Shown piece by piece: positions 1 to 8,874 of a stretch of 64,000 nt of DNA. Under the pieces are notes generated by a model. It had not been told where the DNA came from. It did no database searches and was given only the letters and a program-made list of their open reading frames with translations. The position numbers were made by a program, and so were the translations under genes. The DNA lies in contig CAWBYP010000004.1 of assembly GCA_963793005.1 (NCBI GenBank), forward strand, positions 310,001-374,000. The letters run 5' to 3'. Every line of letters starts with the position of its first letter. The stretch's first letter is position 1. Source of the DNA: RPQJ01 sp963793005 (lineage in GTDB: Bacteria > Pseudomonadota > Gammaproteobacteria > Steroidobacterales > Steroidobacteraceae).

Positions 1-1
1 C

Positions 2-1489
2 TTCAACCTGCTGGGCCACGAGTCGCTGATCATGCAGCAGTCCGACATCGCCTCCATCTCGGACGCGATCAAGGACTGCCTGCGCTGCGGCAAGTGCAAG
101 CCGGTGTGCGCGACCCACGTGCCGGGCGCGAACCTGCTCTACTCACCGCGCAACAAGATCCTGGCGACCTCGCTGCTGATCGAAGCGTTCCTGTACGAGG
201 AACAGACGCGGCGAGGCGTGTCGCTGCAGCACTGGGACGCATTCTCCGACGTAGCCGACCACTGCACCGTCTGCCACAAGTGCGAATCGCCCTGCCCGGT
301 CGACATCGACTTTGGCGACGTGTCGATGGCGATGCGCGACCTGCTCCGGCGCGTGGGCAAGAAGCGCTTCAATCCCGGCACGGCGGCGGCGATGTTCTTC
401 CTGAACGCGACGGATCCGGACACGATCCGCGCGACCCGCGGATTGATGGTCGGCCTGGGCTACCGTGCGCAGCGGCTCGGGAACCGGGCCCTCGGCGCGC
501 TCGGCGCGGCACAGGCGAAGCGCCCGCCGGCGACGACCGGGGGGCGGCCTCCTGTTCGCGAGCAGGTGGTCCACTTCGTCAACAAGAAGATGCCGGCCGG
601 GCTGCCGAAGCGCACCGCTCGGGCGCTGCTCGACATCGAGGATCGCAACTACGTCCCCATCATCCGCGACCCCGCGCGCACGAGCAGCGAATCGGAAGCC
701 GTGTTCTATTTCCCGGGTTGCGGCTCCGAGCGCCTGTTCTCGCAGGTCGGCCTGGCCACCCAGGCGATGCTCTGGCAGGTGGGCGTGCAGACCGTGCTGC
801 CACCGGGCTACGTCTGCTGCGGCTACCCGCAGCGCGGCTCAGGTCAGTTCGACCAGGCTTCGAGGATCATCACCGACAACCGCGTGCTGTTCCATCGCGT
901 GGCCAATACGCTCAACTACCTCGACCTGCGCACCGTCGTCGTCAGCTGCGGCACCTGCTACGACCAGCTGCAGGACTACCAGTTCGGGGAGATCTTCCCG
1001 GGCAGCCGCATCCTCGACATCCACGAATTCCTGCTCGAGAAAGGCGTTCAGCTCGATGGCGTAGCCGGTACCCGGTACATGTACCACGATCCCTGCCACT
1101 CGCCGATCAAGACCGACGATCCACTGAAGGTCGTCAACGCGCTGATGGGCACGGGCTCGCGGCCCATCGAGCGCAACGACCGCTGCTGCGGCGAGTCGGG
1201 CACGTTCGCGGTCTCGCGCCCGGACATCGCCACGCAGGTGCGGTTTCGCAAGCAGCGCGAGATGGAGGCTGGCGCAGCTCGCATGCGCGACGACGGCTTC
1301 GACGGCAAGGTGAAGGTGCTGACCTCCTGCCCGTCCTGCCTGCAGGGCTTGAGCCGCTACGACGACGACTCCGCGACCGAGGCCGACTACATCGTGGTGG
1401 AAATCGCGCGCCACGCCATCGGCGAGGACTGGCTCGCCGACTACGTGCGCCGCGCCAATGCGGGCGGCATCGAGCGCGTGCTGGTCTGA
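2..1489 (+). CDS. Fe-S oxidoreductase C-terminal part (partial, FAD-linked oxidase/heterodisulfide-reductase type)
   Basis: The frame is open from the first bases of the window, so this is the C-terminal part of a longer protein; the ATG at 32 is probably internal. Two ferredoxin-like cysteine clusters are visible, CLRCGKCKPVC at about 80-112 and CTVCHKCESPC at about 263-297, followed by two CCG-type domains (YFPGCGS with VCCGYP, and YHDPCHS with RCCGESG). This order is the tail of the large FAD-binding oxidases of Proteobacteria that end in 4Fe-4S and cysteine-rich domains and oxidise 2-hydroxy acids or similar substrates into the quinone or electron-transfer pool. The substrate cannot be told from this half. 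It converges on the outer-membrane protein gene, with only 11 bases between them. Confidence 0.8.
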   Translation, partial: FNLLGHESLIMQQSDIASISDAIKDCLRCGKCKPVCATHVPGANLLYSPRNKILATSLLIEAFLYEEQTRRGVSLQHWDAFSDVADHCTVCHKCESPCPVDIDFGDVSMAMRDLLRRVGKKRFNPGTAAAMFFLNATDPDTIRATRGLMVGLGYRAQRLGNRALGALGAAQAKRPPATTGGRPPVREQVVHFVNKKMPAGLPKRTARALLDIEDRNYVPIIRDPARTSSESEAVFYFPGCGSERLFSQVGLATQAMLWQVGVQTVLPPGYVCCGYPQRGSGQFDQASRIITDNRVLFHRVANTLNYLDLRTVVVSCGTCYDQLQDYQFGEIFPGSRILDIHEFLLEKGVQLDGVAGTRYMYHDPCHSPIKTDDPLKVVNALMGTGSRPIERNDRCCGESGTFAVSRPDIATQVRFRKQREMEAGAARMRDDGFDGKVKVLTSCPSCLQGLSRYDDDSATEADYIVVEIARHAIGEDWLADYVRRANAGGIERVLV

Positions 1490-1500
1490 GCGGAGGCCGA

Positions 1501-2169
1501 TCAGAAGACGGCGGTGAAGCCGAGCAGCCCCTCGCCCTGGAAAAACGTGCTGCCCGTGGTGCGGAACAGGCAGTTGACACTGCCGCTGCCACTGCAGAAG
1601 AACTGCGTATCGGAATTCACCACGGTCAGATAGCCGCGCACGCCGAGCGTCGCGGCAAAGTGCTGGCCGATCGGAAAACGTACGCCCCCGCCCAGGCTGC
1701 CGGAAAACTTAGTTTCCGAGCCGTAGCCGCCGCCGGCATCGAACTTCGTGCCGCCGACGGTGAGCGACAGGTAGGGCACATAGCGCTCGTGATCATCGAA
1801 CAGCAGCGTGCCACCGACCTGCAGGTACTGGATGGACACGTCCACGCCCTTGAGCGACGGATCGTTCGAGTCCAGCCCGGCAGACTGGTAGCTGTAGAGA
1901 ATCTCGTAGAAAGACTTCCGGTCGCGATAGATCCCGAGGTCGATGCCCCAGTCACCCGAGTCCTGCAGGTCCACGGACTTGCTGGTGTCTGGTGCCGAAT
2001 CCTCGACGTCAAACTGCCCGCCCATGCGGTAGCCAATGTACGGCGTGATCTCAACGCGGGGCGTGAACCCCTCGCCCGATTCATCGCCGGCCCTTGCCAT
2101 CGTGGCGGGCAGACCGACCTGCAGTACGAGGACTGCAGCCAGGGTCCATCTGAACGTGCCCATGTCCAT
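1501..2169 (-). CDS. outer-membrane beta-barrel protein
   Basis: About 222 residues. I start at the ATG at 2169 (MDMGTF), which has a strong AAGGAGCT ribosome site just upstream; longer in-frame extensions lack one. Residues 1-25 are a signal peptide ending near ARAGDE. The rest alternates polar and hydrophobic residues in short strands rich in Gly, Tyr and Ser, with a final GFTAVF that has the terminal aromatic expected for BAM-dependent insertion. It resembles OmpA/OmpW-like small barrels seen as hypothetical proteins in Proteobacteria. Two Cys residues near the end (FFCSG and VNCLF) could form a disulfide in an extracellular loop. The ligand or role is unknown. Confidence 0.65.
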   Translation of the reverse strand: MDMGTFRWTLAAVLVLQVGLPATMARAGDESGEGFTPRVEITPYIGYRMGGQFDVEDSAPDTSKSVDLQDSGDWGIDLGIYRDRKSFYEILYSYQSAGLDSNDPSLKGVDVSIQYLQVGGTLLFDDHERYVPYLSLTVGGTKFDAGGGYGSETKFSGSLGGGVRFPIGQHFAATLGVRGYLTVVNSDTQFFCSGSGSVNCLFRTTGSTFFQGEGLLGFTAVF

Positions 2170-2297
2170 AGCTCCTTTCCAGCCACGAGGCACCCCGCCC
2201 CGTTCGGCGGGATTGTACGCGAGGCGGGAATCCACGGACCTCCAAGTTGGCGCGGCGCTGATACACTCCGCCCAGAACATCGACAACCGGTACGACC

Positions 2298-2576
2298 ATG
2301 AGCGAACTGCACCAGACGCTGCAAGGACTGCACGAGGAACTGCGCCGCGCGGAACGACTCGATCCCGACGATCGCGCCGTGCTCGAATCGCTGCTCGGCG
2401 ACATTCGCCGGCTGCTCGAGACGACGCAGTCTGCCCCCGTTGCGAAGCAAACAGGCGATGCTACGCCCCACGGCGACGCGCTTGAGGGTGCCGCGGTGCG
2501 GCTTGAAGCAGGCCATCCAGGGGTAGCCGGAGCCATCCGCGCCGTGCTGGATGCGCTGGGCAAAGCCGGCATCTGA
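2298..2576 (+). CDS. DUF4404 family protein
   Basis: A 92-residue soluble acidic protein. Residues 1-40 form an amphipathic helix with heptad-like Leu spacing (LHQTLQGLHEELRRAERL, then DRAVLESLLGDIRRLLE). After a variable linker, a second helix near residues 66-90 contains GHPGVAGAIRAVLDALGKAGI. This two-helix layout and length fit DUF4404, a short Proteobacterial family of unknown function often predicted to be a coiled coil. No signal peptide or membrane segment is seen. It is divergent from the barrel gene with about 128 bases between starts, so the two probably have back-to-back promoters. No clear ribosome site precedes the ATG. Confidence 0.7.
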   Translation: MSELHQTLQGLHEELRRAERLDPDDRAVLESLLGDIRRLLETTQSAPVAKQTGDATPHGDALEGAAVRLEAGHPGVAGAIRAVLDALGKAGI

Positions 2577-2708
2577 ACCCGCAGCGGACACGCCGTTCGG
2601 GCCGCCCTGGTCGCGCCCGGACCCCGGCCCGCGGGCCGGACCCTGCTATCGCCTCTGGTATCATCGCGACCTCTGCGCAAGCATCCACGCAAAACGGCAC
2701 GCGATCAA

Positions 2709-3008
2709 ATGCAGGAAGAAACCCAGTCATTCGAGGAAGCCTTCGGCAAGGCAGTTGAACTCGGCAACCAGATTGCCGACAACGACGAGAAGGCAGACCT
2801 GTGGGATATCGCCGACGGCCTGCTTGCGGGCGCCGTCCAGTACTGGCTGTACACGCGCCAGCCCTGTGGCGACCCTCGCTGCGAGGACTGCCTCCCGATC
2901 AGCACCGCCGAGGGCCGGCTCGGGCAACTTCGGCAGCTGGTGCAGGAATTCTCGGAAGAGAGCCAGTATTTCCACACGCCAACCGACGCCAACGCAGGGC
3001 GCGCCTGA
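2709..3008 (+). CDS. conserved hypothetical protein with CGDPRCEDC motif
   Basis: 99 residues, acidic, no signal peptide. The middle carries YWLYTRQPCGDPRCEDC, in which three cysteines spaced CxxxxCxxC could bind a metal or form disulfides, and the C-terminal half is helical (EGRLGQLRQLVQEF). I do not recognise a named family with certainty; similar small proteins annotated only as hypothetical occur in Gammaproteobacteria. The start is the first ATG after an in-frame stop; there is no convincing ribosome site. It lies 132 bases after the DUF4404 gene on the same strand. Confidence 0.55.
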   Translation: MQEETQSFEEAFGKAVELGNQIADNDEKADLWDIADGLLAGAVQYWLYTRQPCGDPRCEDCLPISTAEGRLGQLRQLVQEFSEESQYFHTPTDANAGRA

Positions 3009-3157
3009 GCCGACCTCGCCCACCGAAGTTCACCCCGCCGGCTGCTGCTTCGCGCTGGCAGGCTGGGCACCAAATGTGTTGATTCGCGCCGCTTAGTGCG
3101 CTGGCCCCGCGTCGCTGTTCCGCGCAACCTGGGCGCGTCAGCCATGGAGGGCGAATC

Positions 3158-3445
3158 ATGCTCGAGCGGAACTTGCGCGCTGCTGCAGTCGTTGCGGGCA
3201 TCGCATGCACCTGCCTTGCGACCATGCCGGCGGCCGCCGCCACACACCGCCCGGTCTACGTGTGCCGTGATGCGGGGCCAGTAGTCTTCTCCGATCGACC
3301 CTGCGGACCGACCAGCGAGGCGCGCGTGCTTCGCGCCCACGACCCCGGCCCCGGCAAGGCGCCGTCGATCGCGCCAGCGCCACCGGGCGAGGCAACCCTG
3401 CCGCGGACCGCGCGGGAGGCGCAGTGCGCGCAGGAACGCCGGTGA
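3158..3445 (+). CDS. small secreted DUF4124-like protein
   Basis: 95 residues with a classic Sec signal peptide (residues 1-28, ending MPAAAATH). The mature part opens with VYVCRDAGPVVFSDRPCG, which matches the DUF4124 pattern (YxCxDxxGxxxYSDRPC) of small periplasmic proteins, and then becomes a Pro/Ala-rich tail with one more Cys. A strong ribosome site, GGAGGG, precedes the ATG by 8 bases. DUF4124 proteins are exported and their function is unknown. The two N-terminal cysteines may form a disulfide in the periplasm. It converges on the M49-like peptidase gene, 23 bases away. Confidence 0.6.
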   Translation: MLERNLRAAAVVAGIACTCLATMPAAAATHRPVYVCRDAGPVVFSDRPCGPTSEARVLRAHDPGPGKAPSIAPAPPGEATLPRTAREAQCAQERR

Positions 3446-3468
3446 CGGCTGCGCCGGGCGGCGGCCGG

Positions 3469-5118
3469 TCAGTCGAGGCCGAGCACCGCCTTGCCCTGGA
3501 TGAAGTCCACGTCCACCGGGATGTCGCGGCTCTTGAGCCGCGCGAGGTCCGCCGCGAGGTCCGGACGGATGACGCCGAGGTCGGCGATCAGCTTCTCCAC
3601 GCCTGCGTAGTCGCCATTGCCCTGCAGTTGCAGCAACGTGGATGAAAGTGCGTCCACCGCGGCGCGCATCTTCTTCATGTCCACACGGTAGTAGCCCTGT
3701 GCGTCACGGGCAAAGGCGCCGCGGTCGGCGAAGAAATTGAAGCGAATCATGTTCGCCTCACCATGCGCGTCGGCCGAGCCGAAGCGCACTGAGCGGAAGA
3801 TGCCGGCCAGGAAAGTCACGTAATAGTCGTCGAGCGCACCGTCGAGCTCGCCCTGCTCGTGCAGCCTGGTGACCATGTACAGGCCGAGTACGTCGGCCTT
3901 GCCCTCCTCTATCCCGGAGTCGAGCTCCTTCAGTGCATCGCCCACAGTGCCCTTGCCGTCCACGGTGTTCTTGATGCCGAGCCCGTGCGCGACCTCGTGG
4001 AACATGGTGTTGGCGAAGAACGCGTCGAAGGTCACGTGCCTGCGTTGCTCGGGGACGATCAACGCGCCGGCGATCGGCACCATGATCTTGTCGAACTTGG
4101 CGCGCATCACGTTCTTCAGCTGCAGTCTCCGCGTGCCCTTGGCAAGCTGCACCTCGACGTCGTTCGGCAGGTTGACCGCGATGGTCTTGCCACCCGTATT
4201 GCAGTCGCCAGCGTAATACACCGCATCGTAGGCGTTCAGGTCCGAGTCGGTGCCAGGCACCTCGGCCTTGTAGGCATCGGGTACCGGGAGCCCGCGCTGC
4301 AGCCCCGGCAGCATCGCCGCGTAGCGCGCAAGTCGCTTGCTCCACTCCATGTCCTTGATCAGCACATAAGCCTCGAAGGCCGCCTTGTAGCCGAACAGCT
4401 TGTCGTCGTAGGTTTCGATCGGACCGATCACCACGTCTATCCGGTTGTCCTTCATGTCCAGCCAGGCGATCTCGCTGGCACGGTAGTCGTCGCTGGTGAG
4501 CGCCTTCGCGCGCAGGTTGAGGTACCTGGCCAGGCCCGGATCTTCGGCAAGGCCGGCGGCCTTCTCGAGCAGGCCGGCAGTGCGCGACAAGGGCTCGCGC
4601 CACTCGACGCTGTAGGGCACGACAGTGAGTTTCCCGGCTGCGTCGCGGCGGATCACGCTGTACTCGCCGGTCTTGCCCGGGAGGTCGGCACGCTCGAATT
4701 CCTGCTTGGTCATGTCGAGCGGATAGAACCCAGCACCCGGTGGCTTGGCACCAAATCCGGGCACGAACGGTTCGTTGCCCTCGAGTCGGTCCCAGGGCCC
4801 GTAGTTGATCTCGACGAAACGGCGCACGTTCGGGTCAGTGATTCCGGCCAAAAGCTTGCCACGATCGCCGGGGTAGGTCTGGGCCCAGAACAGGTCGTCC
4901 ATCTCTTTGGCCGCGTCGATGAACAGCCCGAGCATCGAGCGCTCCTTCGCCGACAGGTCCGCGAGGTTGGCGGTCAACGTGACCGGTGCATAGACGTCCG
5001 GCCGGGCAGGCACGAGCTTCGTGCCGGCGGACGCATCCGCGGCGTCCGCGAGGCGCGGAAGCGCCGCCGTTGCAAACATGACGGCGAGGTAGACGGAACG
5101 GGCACGACTGGATCGCAT
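3469..5118 (-). CDS. M49-like zinc metallopeptidase (dipeptidyl-peptidase III-related), exported
   Basis: 549 residues from the ATG at 5118, which follows a GGGGAG ribosome site; residues 1-25 are a signal peptide ending ADAADA, so it acts in the periplasm or outside. The zinc site is MFHEVAHGLG followed about 35 residues later by SGIEEGKADVLGLYMV. The HExxH...EExxAD arrangement is that of the DPP III-like proteins typified by plant NUDX3 (HECCHGIG...EEAKAD), whereas true DPP III has an HExxxH insertion. The predicted role is hydrolysis of short peptides. The upstream zinc-ribbon gene is on the same strand, 37 bases away, and may be co-transcribed. Confidence 0.75.
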   Translation of the reverse strand: MRSSRARSVYLAVMFATAALPRLADAADASAGTKLVPARPDVYAPVTLTANLADLSAKERSMLGLFIDAAKEMDDLFWAQTYPGDRGKLLAGITDPNVRRFVEINYGPWDRLEGNEPFVPGFGAKPPGAGFYPLDMTKQEFERADLPGKTGEYSVIRRDAAGKLTVVPYSVEWREPLSRTAGLLEKAAGLAEDPGLARYLNLRAKALTSDDYRASEIAWLDMKDNRIDVVIGPIETYDDKLFGYKAAFEAYVLIKDMEWSKRLARYAAMLPGLQRGLPVPDAYKAEVPGTDSDLNAYDAVYYAGDCNTGGKTIAVNLPNDVEVQLAKGTRRLQLKNVMRAKFDKIMVPIAGALIVPEQRRHVTFDAFFANTMFHEVAHGLGIKNTVDGKGTVGDALKELDSGIEEGKADVLGLYMVTRLHEQGELDGALDDYYVTFLAGIFRSVRFGSADAHGEANMIRFNFFADRGAFARDAQGYYRVDMKKMRAAVDALSSTLLQLQGNGDYAGVEKLIADLGVIRPDLAADLARLKSRDIPVDVDFIQGKAVLGLD

Positions 5119-5155
5119 GATCGGGGCTCCCCGGGGACTTCTGTGTGAAACTCGG

Positions 5156-5461
5156 TTACTTGCGGCCGCCAAACAGGGCCTCGAGGTCGGCGCGGGCACG
5201 GTCGGCTGCCGACAGGTCACCGGGCTGCCAGGCTGACGGGGTCGGCCGGAAATAGTCGCAGAAATTGGCCCGCTGCTTGTCCTTGACCTCGTCCGCAATC
5301 GTCTCGCGACAGTGCTTGGCGACCGACACGTCGTGGAACTCGCACATGCGGCAGACGTGCAACTCGGCCCTGCAGGACCGGCACTCCTCGATGCGTCGCA
5401 GCGGCAGCGTGTACTCGGCAAGCGACGCGCCGCACTTCCAGCACTTGAGACCGTGATCCAA
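5156..5461 (-). CDS. zinc-ribbon protein, conserved hypothetical
   Basis: About 101 residues with KCWKCGASL near the start, then EECRSCRAELHVCRMCEFHD and a late CRE...NFCDYF. At least four CxxC-type pairs suggest two small zinc-binding modules. I favour the TTG at 5461 (MDHGLKCWKCG), preceded by GAGGG, because relatives begin only a few residues before the first CxxC; a longer start, GTG at 5539, would add 26 low-complexity residues. It is a cytoplasmic family of unknown function found in Proteobacteria. It is upstream of, and probably co-transcribed with, the M49-like peptidase. Confidence 0.6.
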   Translation of the reverse strand: MDHGLKCWKCGASLAEYTLPLRRIEECRSCRAELHVCRMCEFHDVSVAKHCRETIADEVKDKQRANFCDYFRPTPSAWQPGDLSAADRARADLEALFGGRK

Positions 5462-5667
5462 ACCAGAACCCTCTATGCCGCGGATGCCTTTGCTACGCCG
5501 CCCTCCGGCCCTTGTCAACCGGCGCCCGGCGATGCACACCGAGGGACACGCGAACTTTCCGAGATAGACATGTGTAATTCCCTATTCCGCGGGCTGCGCA
5601 GACAGGCAATGCTCGGCTCGCGCCAGCCGTCGCCGGCCTCGCCGGCCGCCTGGCAGGAGAAGCGCCA

Positions 5668-6066
5668 ATGCGACAGCAACTCGACGTACAGCAGGTGAAT
5701 GGACTCCGCTCGGTGCTGCGCGATCGGGCCAGGAAGTTGCGCGAGGAAATCCGCGCTACGCTGCAGAAAAGCGACTCAGAGCAATATGCGCAGATCGCGA
5801 ACGAAGTCCGCGATCTCGAGGACGAATCATTCGCAGACCTGATCGTCGACGTGAATCTCGCGGAGATCGACCGCGACCTCGAGGAACTGCGGGCCGTCGA
5901 AGACGCGCTGCGCCGCATCGCGGAAGGCAGCTACGGACGCTGTGATGAATGCGGCCTGGTCATCGAGACTCACCGCCTGCAGGCAACGCCGTCCGCAACG
6001 CGGTGTTTCGACTGCCAGACGACTTTCGAGAGGACGCATTACCAGTTGCGCGGCCACACGCTCTGA
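5668..6066 (+). CDS. TraR/DksA family zinc-finger protein
   Basis: 132 residues. The N-terminal 85 residues are a charged coiled coil (LRDRARKLREEI to LEELRAVEDALRRI), followed by the zinc finger SYGRCDECG and ATRCFDCQ. This is the DksA/TraR architecture: a coiled coil reaching into the RNA polymerase secondary channel with a C4 finger at its base. It lacks the DxxDxA tip typical of DksA itself, so it is better called a DksA-like relative than DksA. It likely modulates RNA polymerase during stress or starvation. The ATG is preceded by GGAGAAG. It converges on the MscS gene, 20 bases away. Confidence 0.8.
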   Translation: MRQQLDVQQVNGLRSVLRDRARKLREEIRATLQKSDSEQYAQIANEVRDLEDESFADLIVDVNLAEIDRDLEELRAVEDALRRIAEGSYGRCDECGLVIETHRLQATPSATRCFDCQTTFERTHYQLRGHTL

Positions 6067-6086
6067 GGCGCCTGCGGCGCCCGCCG

Positions 6087-7775
6087 TCAGCGCACGGCAG
6101 GAGGCTCGAACCACTTCTCCTTCGGCACGACCTTCGGCGTCTCAGGGTCGCTGCGGTAATTGGGCGACATGATCTGCACCCCGAACTCGTTGAAGGCGTC
6201 CTGGATGTTGCCGTGCAGCTGGTTCAACGTGAACAGCTTCTGTGACGGCCTCGGGATGCTGACCACCAGCGTGTATTCAACATAGAAATCCAACAGGGCG
6301 GTCTGCAGCACTCGGGGGGGCGGGTCCTTGGCAACGCCATCGGTGCGCTCGGCCGCGAGCGTCAACATGGCCTGCACCTGCCGCCAGGGCGTGTCATAGC
6401 CGATTGTCACCTTGGTCGGGATATACACGCCGCCCTGCGCAGCCAGCCGCGAGTAGTTGCGCGTCACGCTGGTCGCAATCACCGAATTCGGCACGTTGAT
6501 TTCCTCGCGGCGCAGCGTCTCGATGCGGGTGGAGATGAAGCCGACCGACTTCACCGTGCCCTCGGTTTCGCCGATCTGGACGAACTCGCCGGGCTTGATC
6601 GCCCGCGTGTACATCAGCATCAGGCCGCTCACGAGCTGGCTCACGACGCCCGACGCGCCGATGGACATCATCAGGCCCACGAACACGCTGATGCCCTTGA
6701 ACGCCTCGCTGCTGCTGCCGGGAATGTATGGGTACGCAGCGACGATCGCCAGCAGCCAGATTCCGGTGGTGACCAGCTTGCCGGTCGGCCGGGCCGTGCT
6801 CTCGTCCAGTGCCGCGACGTGGATATGGCCCTGCTGCACGCCGTTGAAGAACGCACGCACCGCGCGGACCGCGATCCGCGCGAGCAGGATGATCAGCACG
6901 ACGAACAGCAGGCCGGGGATCGCCTCGAGCATCGAGGCTCCGAACCTGCCGAGCCCCGTGAGCAGGTCGTCCCGCAGCGACTCACCGAGCGGTCGAGTGT
7001 ATGGGAATCGCTGCAGCACGAAGGCTGCCCACTCGTACGACATCAGGACGGCCAGCAGTGCCGCGAGCAGCTTCAGCGGCAACTTGAAGAGTCCGCCGAG
7101 CGCGGCTTCGCCCACGACCTGGCTGGTCCACGACGGAAGCAGGTGTGACAGTCGTCGGTGGACGAAGTCATTGACGTGGCGGGCGAACCACTGGTAGCCA
7201 CGCAACAGCAACCAGGCGAGCAGCGCGAAAATCGCAGTCGCCAGCAGCGCGTAGCCTGCAGCCTTCAGCAGACCCTGGGCGTCCTCTGCCTCGCGGACTT
7301 CCGCCAGCGCCGTGCGCAGGTTGTCGGCTGCCTCGGCTCCAGCCGACCCCAGCGCCTGGCCGGCCAGTGCATCGACGTCCGCTGCCACTAGACGGAACGC
7401 AATTTTCCCGTCCACGAGGATGGTCACGCCATCCGGGCGGGCCCGTGTCGTAACCTCGAACGGGCCCCCGTGCTTGATGATTTCAGCCAGGCGAAATTCG
7501 ATCGCCTCGGCACGCTCCTCGGGTGATGCACCCTGCACCTCCGCCCTGATGGTCGTGATCGGACGGTTTGCGACGGTCACGACGCGCGGCGCACTGGATA
7601 CGGCCGGCGCACCCGCAACGTCCACCGCTGGCTCGGCATTCGGACTGGCCGCAGGTGTGGTCGGGGCCGACTTCGCGGGTCCAGCAGCGTCCGCCAGGCC
7701 AGGCGCCGAGAATGCGACAATGCAGGCACAAAGCGCCACCAAGGCCTGCCAACGCACCCTGCCTCTGAACCACAT
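6087..7775 (-). CDS. MscS-family mechanosensitive ion channel
   Basis: 562 residues. A signal peptide (residues 1-30) is followed by a periplasmic Ala/Pro-rich stretch and a domain with VVTVANRPITTIRAEVQG. Four to five membrane segments lie between about residues 165 and 385. The MscS core is clear: the pore helix region MMSIGASGVVSQLVSGLM and then the cytoplasmic beta domain RAIKPGEFVQIGETEGTV with VNVPNS-like VPNSVIATSV. It releases osmolytes on hypo-osmotic shock; the extra periplasmic region makes it a larger MscS homologue like MscK/YnaI types. It ends the rightward block and has a separate promoter from the ATP-grasp gene 70 bases upstream. Confidence 0.88.
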   Translation of the reverse strand: MWFRGRVRWQALVALCACIVAFSAPGLADAAGPAKSAPTTPAASPNAEPAVDVAGAPAVSSAPRVVTVANRPITTIRAEVQGASPEERAEAIEFRLAEIIKHGGPFEVTTRARPDGVTILVDGKIAFRLVAADVDALAGQALGSAGAEAADNLRTALAEVREAEDAQGLLKAAGYALLATAIFALLAWLLLRGYQWFARHVNDFVHRRLSHLLPSWTSQVVGEAALGGLFKLPLKLLAALLAVLMSYEWAAFVLQRFPYTRPLGESLRDDLLTGLGRFGASMLEAIPGLLFVVLIILLARIAVRAVRAFFNGVQQGHIHVAALDESTARPTGKLVTTGIWLLAIVAAYPYIPGSSSEAFKGISVFVGLMMSIGASGVVSQLVSGLMLMYTRAIKPGEFVQIGETEGTVKSVGFISTRIETLRREEINVPNSVIATSVTRNYSRLAAQGGVYIPTKVTIGYDTPWRQVQAMLTLAAERTDGVAKDPPPRVLQTALLDFYVEYTLVVSIPRPSQKLFTLNQLHGNIQDAFNEFGVQIMSPNYRSDPETPKVVPKEKWFEPPAVR

Positions 7776-7845
7776 GGACCGTCACCCGGGATGTTTCTGT
7801 GGGCGCCAGCCTAGCGGCTTGCCGGCGCGATAAGCAATGGGCGGC

Positions 7846-8874
7846 CTACCCCTGCCGCCAGGCCGCCTCGTAACTGGAGCCGAACTTCATGATCCTCTCC
7901 AGCAGTTCGTCATAGCCGACGCTCGCCGCCAGCGCAGAGGTCGCGAAGTCTTCGGTCTGCGCAAGGTTGGGATTGGCGTTCGACTCCAGCACGTACACGC
8001 TGCCGTCGGGCTTCATGCGCAGGTCGATGCGCGCGTAGCCGCTCATGCACAGCGCGCGATAGATGCGCCGCACGAGCTGGGCGACTCGCTGCTCGGTGCC
8101 GGCCGGCAGGTCCCGCGCGGGCCCGGTGTCGATGCCGTGCTTCTGCTGGTATTTCCGGTCCCATTTCACCTTGCGAGTCGCAATGCCTGCCATCGCCCCG
8201 GGCAGCGTCCCGAAGTTGAGTTCCCACAGCGGAAACGTCGTCAGTCGCTCGTTGCCGAGCACGCTCACGTAGATTTCCCTGCCCTCGATGTACTCCTCGA
8301 CGAGCGCGTCGGACCGTGTCTGCTCATGGATGAACTCGACGCGCTCCCGCAGCTTCGGGGCGTCGTACACGATCGATGCCTGCGAAATTCCGAGCGAAGC
8401 GTCCTCGGTCGCCGATTTCACGAACAACGGGAACGCGAGACGCCGCGGCTCCCGGTAGCGCCTGTTGCGTGGCAGCAGTGCGTAGCGTGCGGTCGGGATA
8501 CGGTGGTAGGACAGGATCTGCTTCGAGAGGACCTTGTCGCGCGAGATCATCATTCCGCGCGGATTACAGCCCGTGTAGGGCATCTTCATCAGCTCCAGGA
8601 ACGCCACGACGTACTGGTCATGCGTGACGATGCCCTGGAATTCCTCGAGCAGGTTGAAGGTGATTTCCGGCTTCCATTCCGCTATTGCGTTACGCAGGTC
8701 GGCCAGGTTGTCGCCCATGCCCAGCACCTGCACCTCGTGACCCATGGCTCGCAGCGATGACATGACGTCGTACTCGGTCCGCCAGTCGTCGATCTGCTGC
8801 TCGGTGAATCCGCTCGAGTCCTCGGGCGGGACCAGCGTTTCGTGCACCAGCACCAGCACGCGTCGGCGCTTCAT
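7846..8874 (-). CDS. ATP-grasp ligase, D-alanine--D-alanine ligase-like
   Basis: 342 residues. The N-terminal half contains NLLEEFQG and YTGCNPRGMMISRDKVLSKQ, matching the Ddl substrate-binding and central regions; the ATP-grasp part has EYIEGREIYVSV and ends with the Mg-binding pattern RIDLRMKPDG...LESNANPNL. It joins a carboxylate to an amine using ATP. It is not a standard Ddl: the usual HGxxGEDG loop is replaced, and the gene is outside any cell-wall cluster. Its ATG overlaps the stop of the upstream zincin gene by 4 bases (ATGA), so the two are translationally coupled. The likely substrate is a peptide or amino acid made or trimmed within this cassette (inference). Confidence 0.8.
   Translation of the reverse strand: MKRRRVLVLVHETLVPPEDSSGFTEQQIDDWRTEYDVMSSLRAMGHEVQVLGMGDNLADLRNAIAEWKPEITFNLLEEFQGIVTHDQYVVAFLELMKMPYTGCNPRGMMISRDKVLSKQILSYHRIPTARYALLPRNRRYREPRRLAFPLFVKSATEDASLGISQASIVYDAPKLRERVEFIHEQTRSDALVEEYIEGREIYVSVLGNERLTTFPLWELNFGTLPGAMAGIATRKVKWDRKYQQKHGIDTGPARDLPAGTEQRVAQLVRRIYRALCMSGYARIDLRMKPDGSVYVLESNANPNLAQTEDFATSALAASVGYDELLERIMKFGSSYEAAWRQG

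Noticed and set aside
94..2301. A 735-residue forward reading frame
   Set aside because: It is rich in Arg/Pro/Ala, lacks any domain, and overlaps the Fe-S gene and antisense of the barrel gene; a high-GC shadow.
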